NCBI GenBank assembly: GCA_958510875.1
Contig: CAUEHT010000001.1
Location: forward strand, 682,001 to 746,000
Length of the DNA stretch: 64,000 nucleotides
Reading direction: 5' to 3'
Origin: Endomychus coccineus
Taxonomy: Eukaryota; Arthropoda; Insecta; Coleoptera; Endomychidae
Shown: piece after piece, positions 1-10,934 of the stretch
Layout: each line of letters starts with the position of its first letter
Position numbering within the stretch: position 1 is the first letter of the stretch
Translations under genes and position numbers: made by a program
The notes under the pieces: generated by a model
What the model was told of the DNA's origin: nothing
The model's input: only the letters and a program-made list of their open reading frames with translations
Database searches by the model: none

Positions 1-3000
1 TTATTTCTCAATCACTTTTCAAAAAACTCAACATGCCATACAAGCATATTAGTCTGACAATAGGAGGGATAAATCAATCTACATCTGAGGCCAATAGATT
101 GGTTAATGTCAAAATTAAATCTAGGTTCAATGCCTTTTCTGCTAATATATCTTGCATAATATTATCAAGAATCACGGATAATTTACCTCTGTATTCATTG
201 CCTTATTCAATGTGCGCTATACCTCCCAATATCAAATTAGCCGACCCACAATTCAATATATCTGCCCCTATAGATTTGCTTATAGGCGCCGAACTATTTT
301 GGGATTTACTTTGTGTAGGTCAAATAAAGGGTTCTAGGGGTCAACCTCATTTACAAAAAACTCATTTGGGTTGGGTCATTGGTGGGCATATTAAAGGATT
401 GACATCCTCGAATCATTCTGTCAGTAACCATTCTTTAGAAAAGCAGCTAGCCAGTTTTTGGCAATTAGAGGAACCTTGCACAATAAAGCCAACATGTTCA
501 AAACAGGAAAGAGAATGTGAAGATCATTTTGCAACTACCGTTAAACGAAATGTTGACGGTCGATTTGTTGTGAAGCTGCCCTTTAAATATAACAAACAAC
601 CATTAGGCGAATCGAAGTCTATAGCGTTGAAACGTTTCTACAACATAGAGCGAAAATTGTTGAAAAACTCAAATTTAAGGAACTTATACACTGGATTCAT
701 TAAGGAATATCTCGAATTAGGCCATATGGAATTATTTGACACTGGGAAACAAATCAATAACTCTGAATATTTTTATCTACCACATCATGGGGTTCTAAAG
801 GAAGCTAGCACAACTACAAAACTTCGAGTGGTATTTGATGGGTCCTCTAAAACAACAACAAATATTAGTCTAAACGATAATCTCATGGTAGGGCCTAAAT
901 TACAAGACGATATTTTCGATATTCTTTTGAGATTTCGCACTTTTAAATATGTTTTTTCGGCTGATATCACTAAAATGTATCGGCAAATTTTAGTTCATGA
1001 CAATGATCGAAATTATCAATGTATTTTATGGCGTAATAATCCACAAGACCAAATTAGAACTTATAGACTCAACACGGTAACGTACGGAACGGCTTCGGCC
1101 TCCTATTTAGCCATACGATGTTTACAACAATTAGCAAAGGACGAATACGAATATTACCCCGAAGCATGTTCAATTATTCGACGAGATTTTTATGTTGACG
1201 ATGTCTTCACAGGCAGTAATTCATTAGATCACGCAATTAGCATACGGGACGATATTAAAAACATTCTCTTGAAAGGTGGCTTTGAATTAAACAAGTGGGA
1301 ATCTAACGTTTCGCAATTAATTCCTAGTTCAAATTATGGAACGCAATCGCATGTTGTAAATATAAACGAAATGGAAAGTACGAAAACTTTAGGATTATTA
1401 TGGAATAGTGCAGATGATATACTCAAATACAATTTTAATGTCACTCTTGATTCAAAAAATCGCGTAACAAAACGGTTAATTCTTTCAACGATAGCACACA
1501 TTTTTGATCCTTTAGGCCTAATAGCTCCTGTTGTGGTAATTAGCAAGTTAATTTTGCAAAAATTGTGGTCATTAAAGTGCCATTGGGACGATTCAGTTCC
1601 TCTCGAGTTATATTCAACATGGAAGCAACATATTAATCAGCTATGTTCAATAAGAGACTTAAGTATACCTCGATTTATCATGTCAGGCGAAAAATTATTG
1701 AATGTAGAAATTCACGGTTTCTGCGACGCTTCCGAATTAGCTTATGGTACCTGCATTTACTTAAAAACAAAAGACGAACATGGCAACATTACGGTTAACT
1801 TAATATGTTCCAAATCTAGAGTAGCACCTTTAAATAAAATATCTTTACCTCGTTTAGAATTGAGCGGAGCGCTACTTCTTGCACAATTATTTGATAGAGT
1901 CAAGACTAAACTTAATATTCGTATCGATCGCGTTTATTATTGGACTGATTCTACCATAGTTTTGGCCTGGTTATCTAAGGAATCTAGTAGCTGGAAAACT
2001 TTTGTTTCGAACCGAGTTTCTGAAATACAAACACTAACTAGTATTAGTGATTGGCATCATGTCCGATCACAATACAATCCAGCAGACATAGTCTCAAGGG
2101 GTGAATCACCTGAACTTTTAATGAAAAATTATTTGTGGTGGCATGGTCCAAGCTGGTTATTAAGCGATTCTCATAATTACGATGAGTATAATTTAAAGAG
2201 CATTAATTCAAAAGCAATAGATGTACCTGAAGAAAGAATCGTGGTACATATATCAACCAATAAACCTGATTCAGAAATATTAAATAAATATTCATCATTT
2301 AGCAAATTGCAACGAGTTGTTGCATTCTGCTTAATATTTGTGAGAAATTGTCAAAAATCTCCTTCTGATAGAAAATTTGGTAATTTATCTTGTTCCGAAT
2401 TACAAAACGGTGCAACAAAAATTATAAAATTATTACAATCAGCACAATTTTCCGAAGAAATTGCCAAGCTAACATCATCGAAATCATTAAGTTTTAATAG
2501 CAAGTTGTTGTCATTAATGCCTTTTTTGGACACGCACGGTATTCTCAGAGTAGGAGGAAGGTTGAAAAACGCTAATATCCCTACTTTTGATAAACGACAT
2601 CCAATTCTGTTACCGCGACATCATGTGACAAATTTGATAATCAGACAAGAGCATTTTAGACAATTGCACGCTGGTCCGCAGGCCACTTTGGCCTCTTTAC
2701 GCGAACGATATTGGCCGATTTCAGGTCGTAATGCCGTGCGTAAAATAATTCGAGAATGCGTAACCTGTTTTAGAGCTAAACCTGTTCCAATTGAACAATT
2801 AATGGGAAATCTACCCTTAGAAGGCATAACTCCCTCTCGAATATTTTTAAACACTGGTATAGACTATGCTGGACCGATTTATATCAAAACTCATAATCGT
2901 GGAAAACAATTAGTTAAAAGTCATATATAGCCCTTTTTATTTGTTTTGCAACCAAGGCAATACATCTTGAATTAGTATCTAGTCTAACAACTGAATCATT

Positions 3001-3760
3001 CTTGGCTGCTTTAAAAAGATTTATATCTAGACGTGGTAAACCAGCCAATATATATTCTGACAACGGTACAAATTTTGTTGGAGCAAATAAAGAATTGTCT
3101 AATTTGAAAGAATTATTCACTTCTCAACAATTTGATAGTGAAATAATTGATAAGTTATCTTTGGAGAATATAACTTGGCATTTTATACCCCCAAGATCCC
3201 CCCATTTTGGAGGACTCTGGGAGGCCGGTATAAAATCTGTAAAAAGTCATTTACGAAAAATTGTTGCAAATGCATCTCTCACTTATGAAGAAATGTACAC
3301 GCTTATAACACAAATTGAAGCTTGTCAAAATTCACGTCCTCTTACTCACTTATCCCATAATCCCTCCGATCTTGATGTTTTAACCCCTGGTCACTTCCTC
3401 ATTGGTAACCCACTTACTGCACCGGTGGAGCCTGATATCACGGACATCTCGACAAATCGGTTATCCCGGTGGCAGCGGATCCAGTGCCTATCACAGCAGT
3501 TTTGGAAGCGATGGAGTGTGGACTATCTAAATCAGCTGCAACAGCGATCGAAATGGAGGACAAAACAACGTAATGTGTGTGTGGGTGATCTTGTGCTAAT
3601 ACGCGATGACAATTTACCACCCCTACGATGGGGCTTGGGTCGTATTGTCGAACTACATCCAGGGTCGGATGGACTAGTTAGAACAATAACAATTAAAACA
3701 GTGAAGGGTAACATAAAACATGCCATAACCAAAATATGTGTTTTACCGATGGAACAATAA
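1..3760 (+). pseudogene. pol: BEL/Pao LTR retrotransposon pol (partial, frameshifted)
   Basis: The reading frame is open to the left window edge, so the gene starts upstream; gag is outside the window. In order I see the end of a DUF1758-type aspartic protease region (GWVIGG near 370-390), a BEL-type reverse transcriptase with catalytic YVDD at 1191-1202, an RNase H-like/A17 segment (around 1700-2110), an integrase H2C2 zinc-binding region (HFRQLHAGP then CVTCF, about 2650-2770), and the integrase core with acidic residues at 2862 (GIDYAGP), 3059 (YSDNGT) and 3221 (LWEAGIKS). The end resembles DUF5641. A stop at 2928-2930 separates two frames: the core continues in another frame from about 2925, so a single-base frameshift lies near 2915-2930. 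This kills the integrase. The rest is strikingly intact, which suggests a fairly young copy. The family call is confident; the element is not functional as read. Confidence 0.93.
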
Positions 3761-3857
3761 TAGTGTTAGTGAACTACAGTGTTAAACAACTTTCATTTTC
3801 TAATATCACTAAACATTTTAAAATATTAATTACTTAATTATTTCAAGGCGGCCGGTA

Positions 3858-4421
3858 TGTTAGGTACGCCAATGGATTGGTCATTTCTGTACAAATACGG
3901 CAATATTCTTCTGTAACTAGTATTAAGTTGTAAATAGTTTCTTAAGTTTATTAGATTTAAGTTTGTACATCACAGCAAGCGTTTCAAGGGATAGCAACCA
4001 CTTTATGACTTATTTCCTGTCGAACTTGTAGCGGGTTTTGCCAAATGCTGGAACTTTAGAACGCTTCTATCATTGTATTATATTTCGGACATCTACCTGC
4101 TACCCTCCTAAGCGCTTGCATTATTTCATTACTGTTCTAGAAGTCTATCTGTTCAGTTTATCATAGTTTTCGAAAACATCTTACTATTATATCGCTATCT
4201 AGTATCTACCTACGTATAACTAGAACCATATCGCTATTTTGTAACTTAAAGTGTAACCTATAGTGTATCTTACCATCGACGCGTACTGTAATCACCAGTA
4301 CCTTGTTACATTTGAGTGTACCATCAGTTGTATATAGATATTTTAATAAATCGTTAAAGTATCATCGTTGTTTGGATTCCGGATAACAATTCCGGACGAT
4401 ATGAGAAAATAATCTGTTACA
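3858..4421 (+). repeat. 3' LTR of the BEL/Pao element
   Basis: The LTR starts TGTTAGGTACGCC at 3858, directly after a purine-rich tract (AAGGCGGCCGG, 3845-3855) that fits a polypurine tract 100 bp after the pol stop. It ends TGTTACA at 4421. An AATAAA polyadenylation signal lies near 4345. The matching 5' LTR is upstream of the window, so the boundary rests on the TG...CA ends and the downstream junction: the same AATCTGTTACA string recurs at 4696-4706 after an insertion. Confidence 0.72.
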
Positions 4422-4467
4422 CTTGAAAAATCTTGTCTTCCGGATGGATTCCGCGTCACAATAGCTC

Positions 4468-4523
4468 GACTTGATGCCGACGTTTCGCCAACCATTACAG
4501 GTGGCATCTTCAGGGCAGGCTTG
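4468..4523 (-). ncRNA. Hammerhead-ribozyme-like motif, left palindrome arm
   Basis: This is the exact mirror of the right-arm motif, read on the minus strand: CTGAAGA at 4513-4507 and GAAAC at 4486-4482. A transcript across the palindrome in either direction would therefore carry one motif in sense and one in antisense. Confidence 0.48.
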
Positions 4524-4560
4524 AGGCTTGAACTGAAACTGTCAGTTTCAGTTCAAGCCT

Positions 4561-4616
4561 CAAGCCTGCCCTGAAGATGCCACCTGTAATGGTTGGCGAA
4601 ACGTCGGCATCAAGTC
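4561..4616 (+). ncRNA. Hammerhead-ribozyme-like motif, right palindrome arm
   Basis: Conserved core boxes appear in order: CTGAAGA (4571-4577, fitting CUGANGA), a stem II candidate GCCACC/GGTTGGC (4579-4597), then GAAAC (4598-4602) followed at once by GTC (4603-4605). TGCC just before the first box (4567-4570) can pair with GGCA just after GTC (4606-4609) as stem I. Stem III would be only AC/GU with no loop, so a single molecule could not close it; the self-complementary ACGU could pair between two molecules. This is a motif call, not a demonstrated ribozyme. Confidence 0.5.
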
Positions 4617-4707
4617 GAGCTATTGTGACGCGGAATCCATCCGGAAGACAAGATTTTTCAAGATTAGCTGTCCGCGGAAGTCTACTATCCAAGATAATCT
4701 GTTACAC

Positions 4708-6620
4708 CTTTAAAAGGAGTACGCAACAGCATTTATTACGCCAGATGGAAAATATGAATTTCTAAGAATGAGTTTTGGATAGTGTAATGTGCCATACGTG
4801 TTTCAGAAAATGATGGCGAAAGTGCTAGATAAAATTGCAGACGTACACCCGTATTTAGACGATGTACTAATTCCCTCACGAATATTGAGGAAGGACTAAT
4901 AAAACTAGACTACAACCACTTAAATGTAGTTTTCTCATGAAGGAAATTAAATACCTTGGCCGAGAAATTTCGGAAAATAGTATACGCCCAGACTCCACCA
5001 AGGTTTCTGCAGTAGTAAGGATGGATAGACCTTCGAATAAAAAAGAACTGAGAAAATTTTTGGGCGTTTCTGGTTACTTTAGGAAATTTATTAAGAACTA
5101 TGCTATAATAGCACAACCATTAACAGTTTTGTTAAAAAAACATAGTTTATGGTCTTGGGGCGGAGATCAAAAGGAAGCATTTAACAATATAAAGCTTATC
5201 CTAAGTGAGAAACCAGTATTAAAAATTTTCGACCCACTTAAGCCGATCGAACTGCACACCGACGCAAGCAGTGCACTTATGAGCCATCCAAATACCATTC
5301 ATATGAACTGGAAACTATGGCTGTATTTTTTTCCTTAAAATATTTTAGAACATAACTTATTGGACAATTTTTCACGATATACACGGATTGTGCAGCTTTA
5401 AGAACAACTACATAAAGAAAGATTTGTTGCCAAGAATAGCGAGATGGTGGCTTGATATTCAGGAATTTGACTTCAATGTTCAATACCGGCCAGGGAAAAA
5501 AATGCAACACATCGATTGCCTGAGTAGATGCCCTATAAAGTGTAACAACGTAAACAACATCATCATAAATCTAACCGAGTCAGATTGGATAAAAGCGGTA
5601 CAAAGTCAAGATGATGAGTGTGTGAGAAAATCTGATATTTTGATAGAGGAACTTAGCACAGAATCAAAACATTACTTCATTAATTATGAGTCACAAAATG
5701 GTATCCTATATAGGAAAATAATGGGTGATTTAAAGTGGCTCGTATCAAAAAGTTGTAGGTGGCTCATATGCAAGTTGAATCACGATGATGTGGGACATTT
5801 TGCATCTGAAAAAACTTTGCAAAGAATAAAAAGAAATTATTGGTTTTCTAAAATGACTAAATTCGTGAAAAAATATCTATCTTCATGTTTAAATTGTATG
5901 TACATGAAATCGCATAGCGGGAAAAAAGCTGGCATGCTACACCCGATAGAAAAGAAAAACATCCCGTTGGATACTATTCACGTTGACCATTCAGGACCTT
6001 TTGTGAAATCATCGAACAACAACACTCACTTATTTGTGGTGGTGGATGGGTTTTCTAAGTTCACCTTTATAGAAGCCGTTAAAAATACAAAAACCAAATA
6101 TGTTGTCAAAGCGTTGGAACAGTTTATTTTTATCTTTGGAGTACCTTGTAGGATAGTATCAGACAGGGGAACTGCATTTACTTCGGAAAAATGTAAAAAG
6201 TTTCTTGAAAAATATAATATTAAACATGTACAAAACGCAGTAGCCAGTAACATGTACAAAACGCAGTAGCCAATGCGAAAGAGTAAATTTTACAATCTTA
6301 GAAGCTTTGCGGTGTTTGAGCATTGATGTACCGGAAGAAAAATGGGACAAATTTATTAAACAGGTTCAATTAGGAATCAATAGTTCAATAAATAAGACCG
6401 TTTGAAGTTTTAATGGGAATACAACCGAAATTTTTGAAAGAAAGTGTGATTTTAAATGAAATAGGAATAGAAATAGGTCAAGCTAACCTTAAGGGAACTA
6501 AGGGAGAAAGTTAGTGAAAAAGTAAGAAAAAGTCAGTTATTAGACAAAATAAGATTCGACAAAAAAAGAAAAGTTGTAAGTGACTTTGATAAAGGCTCTT
6601 TGGTAATGGTGAGATTGACA
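4708..6620 (+). pseudogene. pol: Ty3/gypsy pol remnant (RT, RNase H, integrase)
   Basis: The sequence opens inside a reverse transcriptase (TPDGKYEFLRMSFG at about 4738-4780, with a stop right after it) and reaches the active site YLDD at 4852-4863. The RT connection and RNase H follow in a clean stretch at 4937-5280 (FLGVSGYFRKFI; HTDASSA). After a frameshift near 5290-5390 the integrase runs from 5388 to about 6260, with a chromodomain-less H2C2 finger (HDDVGHFASEKTL, SSCLNCMY) and a core with VDHSGPF and VSDRGTAF. A 17-bp duplication (AACATGTACAAAACGCA at 6233 and 6250) breaks the core before the catalytic glutamate region. The element starts mid-RT because the BEL element and the palindrome are inserted on its left. 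Gypsy assignment is firm; the clade is not determined. Confidence 0.88.
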
Positions 6621-6624
6621 TCTA

Positions 6625-6790
6625 ATTCACTAGTCAGATGTAACAATCCTGATTAGATGTTGAGGTAAGTCAGATGTAACAATCCTGATTAAAAGTTCAT
6701 CTTAATGAGATGAAAATCCAGATTAAAATGTATCTCATTCAGACGAAAATCCTGATTAAAAGTAAATCTTAATTAGTAAAATATCGTAGT
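6625..6790. repeat. Short imperfect repeats with AATCCTGATTA motif
   Basis: Copies of AGATGTAACAATCCTGATTA (6638 and 6672) and shorter AATCC(A/T)GATTAAAA variants recur about every 35-50 bp, mixed with ATGAGATGAAAATCC blocks. They follow the gypsy coding end and probably belong to its 3' untranslated region. Confidence 0.5.
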
Positions 6791-7146
6791 ATTAGACTTG
6801 GGAGTGAGAGATGTTTATAACAGCTGCATACTTGAAAAGTCTCTAAACCTTTTGGAATTTTAATGATGTTAATATATACAAATGCTAAGCTGTGATGAAC
6901 AAGAATCTAAGATGGTTCCATTCATGGTTCACATCTTATACGTTTACGGATATTTACTTATAATAGTGGGCTATTCGTGTGGCGAATTAGTCATTATTAT
7001 TTAGTAATTTCGAATTTTAATACTTCTTAAATTAATCAGAGGCAAATTCTGATTACAAGTTTTTGTATTTTGAAAATCAGATTAACTTAGATATTATGTT
7101 CATCATTTAGGATGGTCGAACATCAACTTAAAATTTCGAGGGCGAA

Positions 7147-7440
7147 ATGAAGTCAGAATGGGCGACTGTCGGGAGAGGTGAAGGACGACGAGCAGAAAGG
7201 TAAACAAAGATCGAGAGCACGGAGATAAGCAAGAGGGACAAGGCACGAGGGATGTAAGAACGACGGGTGGTCGTAACATATTAATATGAATAGATAAATA
7301 CGTAAGAGTTAGTTGATGTTGGGATTCAGGAGAATAAATATGCTTTTAAGTTCTTAGTTAGTTTGGTTTTAAGTTTAAGTAATCATATTCGGACCACACC
7401 TGACAAAAACAATATAATAACGTACGTAATACATAAATAA
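7147..7440 (+). repeat. Probable gypsy 3' LTR
   Basis: A G-rich tract, CGAGGGCGAAATGAAG (about 7137-7152), looks like a polypurine tract. The stretch after it holds an AATAAA signal near 7334 and a T-rich end before AACAATATAATAACG. No second copy is in the window to fix the ends, so boundaries are estimates. The 500 bases between the integrase and here contain no recognisable coding sequence. Confidence 0.4.
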
Positions 7441-7464
7441 CGTTTCTATCTTCCGTTCAATCAA

Positions 7465-7502
7465 ATAATAATAAATAATATAATAATAATAATAATAAAA
7501 AT
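7465..7502. repeat. (AAT)n microsatellite
   Basis: Simple AATAAT tandem run with minor interruptions. Confidence 0.8.
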
Positions 7503-7559
7503 TTACAAAACTCAAATGAAAGCTTCATGTCACACCCTTTAGTTCAATATTTACGGTCT

Positions 7560-8190
7560 ATTAAAAATCGGTTGTAGTTCAAAAAAAAGATTTGTTTCAC
7601 ATATTTTGATTTTAGTCTACTCCGTCGTTCCGTTAATATCTGGCCGGCTTTAGAAAACACGCGCTCACTTGGCACGGATGTAGCTACAACACACAAAATT
7701 TCGGTTTTCGGGTGAACCTAATAAATATGTTACATGAACATAAAATAAACATAGAAGAATGCTGTCGTAGCCAGAATAAATGTTCTCGTCATCTAAATCC
7801 AAAAATTGTCCAGATTGGACTGTTTTATTTTCCAAGTACAAATTCTCCAAAGTGCCTACCTTTTTATAGATTCGAGTTTGCATTTGGATATATCTTAATT
7901 CAATTATATGCATCGCATATAATGAGATATAGATATCATATGCTACTCATTAATCGCCTACATTATCTACATCTAGTTCGATTTTGGAATACTAAATAGG
8001 TACTGGTGTTTGGGATTTGAAATATACCAGTTATAAAATACTTAGGTACTAGTAAACAGTAAGACATTATATATGAAGTAACGGAACGGTATTTGTAACG
8101 AATACAATGTAAAGAGTACTGATTGTAAAAGTAACGAGTACTCTGAGTACATAAAAGTATAAAGTAACTGTATTTGACATCACTAAATTA
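7560..8190 (-). pseudogene. hAT transposase C-terminal remnant, internally deleted
   Basis: On the minus strand 7590-7700 encodes the hAT C-terminal dimerisation signature (SERVFSKAGQILTERR at about 7620-7675), one of the most recognisable motifs of the superfamily. To its right 7700-8100 has no continuing transposase. At 8090-8190 there is a strand of GAGTACT/AAAGTA repeats ending GTATTTGACATCACTA, which resembles a hAT terminal region (outer end reading TAGTGATGTC inward). I infer a deletion derivative whose 5' end is near 8190. The other terminus, left of 7560, was not found. Confidence 0.7.
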
Positions 8191-8292
8191 AGCAACTTTA
8201 TGGATATTCTGTGCTATAAAATAAGGAGTCTACAACTACAGCCAAGAAGCACAGAGTAGAATATAATGGACATAGACTACAGGTACTCTAAG

Positions 8293-8333
8293 CTACAGTG
8301 ACTCTAAATAGTCCCTATTTAGAGTCACTGTAG
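8293..8333. repeat. Perfect 19-bp-arm hairpin
   Basis: CTACAGTGACTCTAAATAG (8293-8311) and its exact reverse complement (8315-8333) are separated by TCC. It lies in a region with no gene; it could be the remnant of a small fold-back element. Confidence 0.85.
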
Positions 8334-9167
8334 TCTAAACATGAACGTTACTTTGTCTATTAATCTATGTAAGAAGTCTAGGCTAGCAGAAATAATGGTA
8401 CTCCGTTACCATAGTAAGAGAATAGGTTAGTAGTAATAAATTGGCTACCGAGGAGGACACAACCAATAGTTGGCAATGGGGAGTTTTTGCCCATGGTACG
8501 TCCTATATTATTGTATTCCAAGTTTGAATCAGAAGTTTCTTTGCTTTGGCAACCGACTTACGCCAATAACAGATGGCGCCATAATCATTCTAATAATTAA
8601 TTAATAATTACTAATCTACCTAGACAGTGGGCTAGGAGATAAAATAACTTTTCAATTTGAATACAAACACGCTTTGTCTGGATCAGCCTTGATTGATCTT
8701 CTGTCCCAGGCATAATATTCCAGGTTTACTCGGAATACGACGATACAGAAAACCTCATCTGAATCTACTATTTAAAAGGAAATATTGCAAAAATTCATTA
8801 GTACTCAAAGGGTGCCAAATGGTAGGCTATTTTCATGGAAGAACGACTATAAAAGTAGTAGATGGCGTGCGATATTTCCCTCAAATACTTTTTCCACTAA
8901 CAATAACCTACTATCCTATTCTCTTTATACTATGGTATTACCTGTTCTTTGACCAGGGCATAGAGCATAGCATATCCTATTATGGTTCTCTGGCTATAAC
9001 GAACTACAGTAAGACTTTCGAATAGACATACCTCATGGATAAGATAGAGAAGATAGGGATGTAGACTTTAAGATTCAAATTTAAATTACGCACCACTTCT
9101 TAGGTTAAATAAATTATAGATTTTAATAAAATCATCGACCCCCTACAGATTTCAGAATAATTGGGAT
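8334..9167. other. Unassigned AT-rich interval
   Basis: I see no domain, tRNA or repeat that I can name here. A 110-codon open frame at 8693-9025 has low-complexity composition and no recognisable motif, so it is not called as a gene. Confidence 0.5.
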
Positions 9168-9175
9168 GTTTGAAG

Positions 9176-9448
9176 CTCGGTCGTATATACAGGTCTGGAA
9201 ACTCGAGGCTGTTTCCTATGTGAGAAGTGAGTCCGCTAAGCGTCATCTGTTGGGTAGTACCAAAAGGGTGGCGCATGAGTCGAGGAATGTTATACGACCG
9301 TGTTTGAACGATATGGCGCCTAATCCTAACATCCTAACAACACACTGCGCCATGCGCCAGCTGGTGGCTGAGCGAGGGACTACGAGTTAAGCGACATGTA
9401 AGAGACTCAGTCAAACATAGAGTTCCCAGACCTGTTTATACGACCATG
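9176..9448. mobile_element. 273-bp P-like MITE (short copy)
   Basis: The element is flanked by a perfect 8-bp direct repeat, GTTTGAAG (9168-9175 and 9449-9456). Its ends are inverted repeats built on CGGTCGTA...ACAGGTCTGG (left) and CCAGACCTGT...TACGACC (right). The first 90 bases match the longer element at 24792-25360, which carries a THAP-domain remnant. The 8-bp target duplication fits P-element and hAT families. It has no coding capacity of its own. Confidence 0.85.
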
Positions 9449-9456
9449 GTTTGAAG

Positions 9457-9719
9457 TAATATACATACGGAAAGTGCAGCTTCCTCGGAAACCTAGCAAT
9501 ATTTCATCTATACATAATATAAATATAAAATAATAGAGAAAGGCACTGATTAATATTTTATTACTATGTTTTGTACAAGAGAGCTCTTTATAAGTTGAAT
9601 AATGAGCTAATGATCTACCTCACGTTCTCACTTGCCGAGGTTCGGTTGTTAGGGGCTTCCCCGTAATCGCCGAAAGCTCTGGATCCGACGGACTGGCCCG
9701 GGAATGACCTCAGCCAGTA
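9457..9719. other. No recognisable feature
   Basis: Nothing coding was recognised; 9630-9720 is locally GC-richer than its surroundings. Confidence 0.4.
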
Positions 9720-10332
9720 GTAGTAGTTAGTCAACCCAATATTACCAGCATTTATGCTTAACATACATATATATATTCATCAACAGAAAATTCATACTGA
9801 CAATTTTGAAAGAACATATCGAACATTTCTTCCACGGGTGCCAATGATTTCTCAGATGTTCGTTGAGCTCTCGTAAGTGGATCATCAAAACGTAAACAAA
9901 TTAGCAAAATTGCGAATATCTTTCCACTCATTATAGCTCTGAAGATATCTCTACCCGTGCCATCAGTTGCGCATAAGCATTATATATCCTCATCATTCGA
10001 CTTGAATAAACTGCAGTATAAATCACAAACCCAAAAATGCTTTTATCTCGATTTCGTCAGTATTCTTTAGATCAGCTCGTTTCTTATTTTTATGCTTTGA
10101 CCTCACACTTGTCAGTTTCACATTGACTACAATGTCCACCATTTCTTCAGTAAATAAACAGTTCTATTCTCTTTCGTGGTCTGCCGAATATCCTAATGTA
10201 CGGGAGTTCTTCGGACATTTCGCACTCATCAGTATCATGTAGTTCATCATCCTCATTTTCAAATTGTCCGAAATCTGTAGCATAATCGCTTTCTACTTGA
10301 AAATCTGAACCAACATTTTCCACATTCCACAT
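9720..10332 (-). pseudogene. piggyBac-type transposase remnant
   Basis: Read on the minus strand, 10332-10147 starts with a methionine and an acidic stretch (ENEDDELHDTDE) typical of piggyBac N-termini. It is followed in shifting frames by EEMVDIVV, then EIEIKAFLGL (about 10070-10040), then IFRAIMSGKIFAILL and LRFDDPLTRAQRTSEKS (about 9960-9870), then APVEEMFDMF and SVDEY (9840-9775). These correspond, in order, to the conserved blocks of the DDE_Tnp_1_7 domain up to the TVDE-M motif. Stops lie at about 10040 and 9990. The C-terminal half is absent and no TTAA-bounded ends were found. The superfamily assignment rests on several ordered motifs; the copy is dead. Confidence 0.8.
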
Positions 10333-10930
10333 ATAGGAAGGTACTGGACTGTTTACCGTAGATGGCCTACTTATTTTAGCTTTACAGAAAATTTAATTCA
10401 GGGGTCGCATAGATACAACGTCACAGGTTACGGATTAATTAGATACCTATACCAATTTGTGTTCTTTAAATCTCATTTCTGGAGTCGCTATTTGCATGCA
10501 TGTTATGCCGAGTAGAAAAATTGCTCTGAATAATATGAATTCCGTATTTTCCAAATGGATCGTGACAGCACATACCCTTTCCAATTAACATATTATTCCA
10601 TTCGCAAACGAATAAAAGTGGAATAGTCAGAAAGTTCAAATTCACAAAGTAGTTTAATATATAAATATGTGACTGAATACACTTCTACTAATTCTGAACC
10701 ACCTTTCTGGTTGATGTCTTGACGGATACTGAATTTAAGAGAATATTATCATGCATAGTGAAAATCTTCAAAATATTGAACAAATTAACTTGAGAACACA
10801 TGGAAAGATTTGAATGAAGTTGCTAAGGTCCGGCAGGTGAAAATATAAACCATGTCACAAATAGCAATCAGATGCAGTTTAAGCTTTCGGATCTCTAAAT
10901 ATGATATTTGTATTGAACAGATCATATTCA
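10333..10930. other. Unassigned interval
   Basis: No coding motif was recognised between the piggyBac remnant and the first copia block. Part of it may be decayed copia gag/protease. Confidence 0.4.
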
Positions 10931-10934
10931 TACT

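Larger units (their letters stand above)
4422..4662. repeat. Perfect 241-bp palindrome (head-to-head inverted element)
   Basis: Arms 4422-4541 and 4543-4662 are exact reverse complements, with a single unpaired base at 4542; I found no mismatch over 120 bp. A 14-bp direct repeat, ATAATCTGTTACAC, flanks the block (4409-4422 and 4694-4707), so the inserted unit is about 4423-4693 and looks like a transposition event at the end of the BEL LTR. The tail 4663-4693 is outside the palindrome. The arm sequence resembles the hammerhead-bearing terminal repeats of Penelope-like elements (see the ribozyme entries). Perfect arms mean very recent formation or gene conversion, or else an assembly/cloning inversion artefact. 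Confidence 0.9.

Noticed and set aside
4510..4765. 60- and 62-codon open frames on opposite strands at the palindrome
   Set aside because: They mirror each other because of the palindrome and contain no protein motif.
8693..9025. 110-codon plus-strand open frame
   Set aside because: No recognisable motif, biased composition and no gene context; insufficient to call a gene.
9166..9390. 74-codon plus-strand open frame
   Set aside because: It lies across the start and body of the 273-bp MITE and reads through its inverted end; it is a chance frame.
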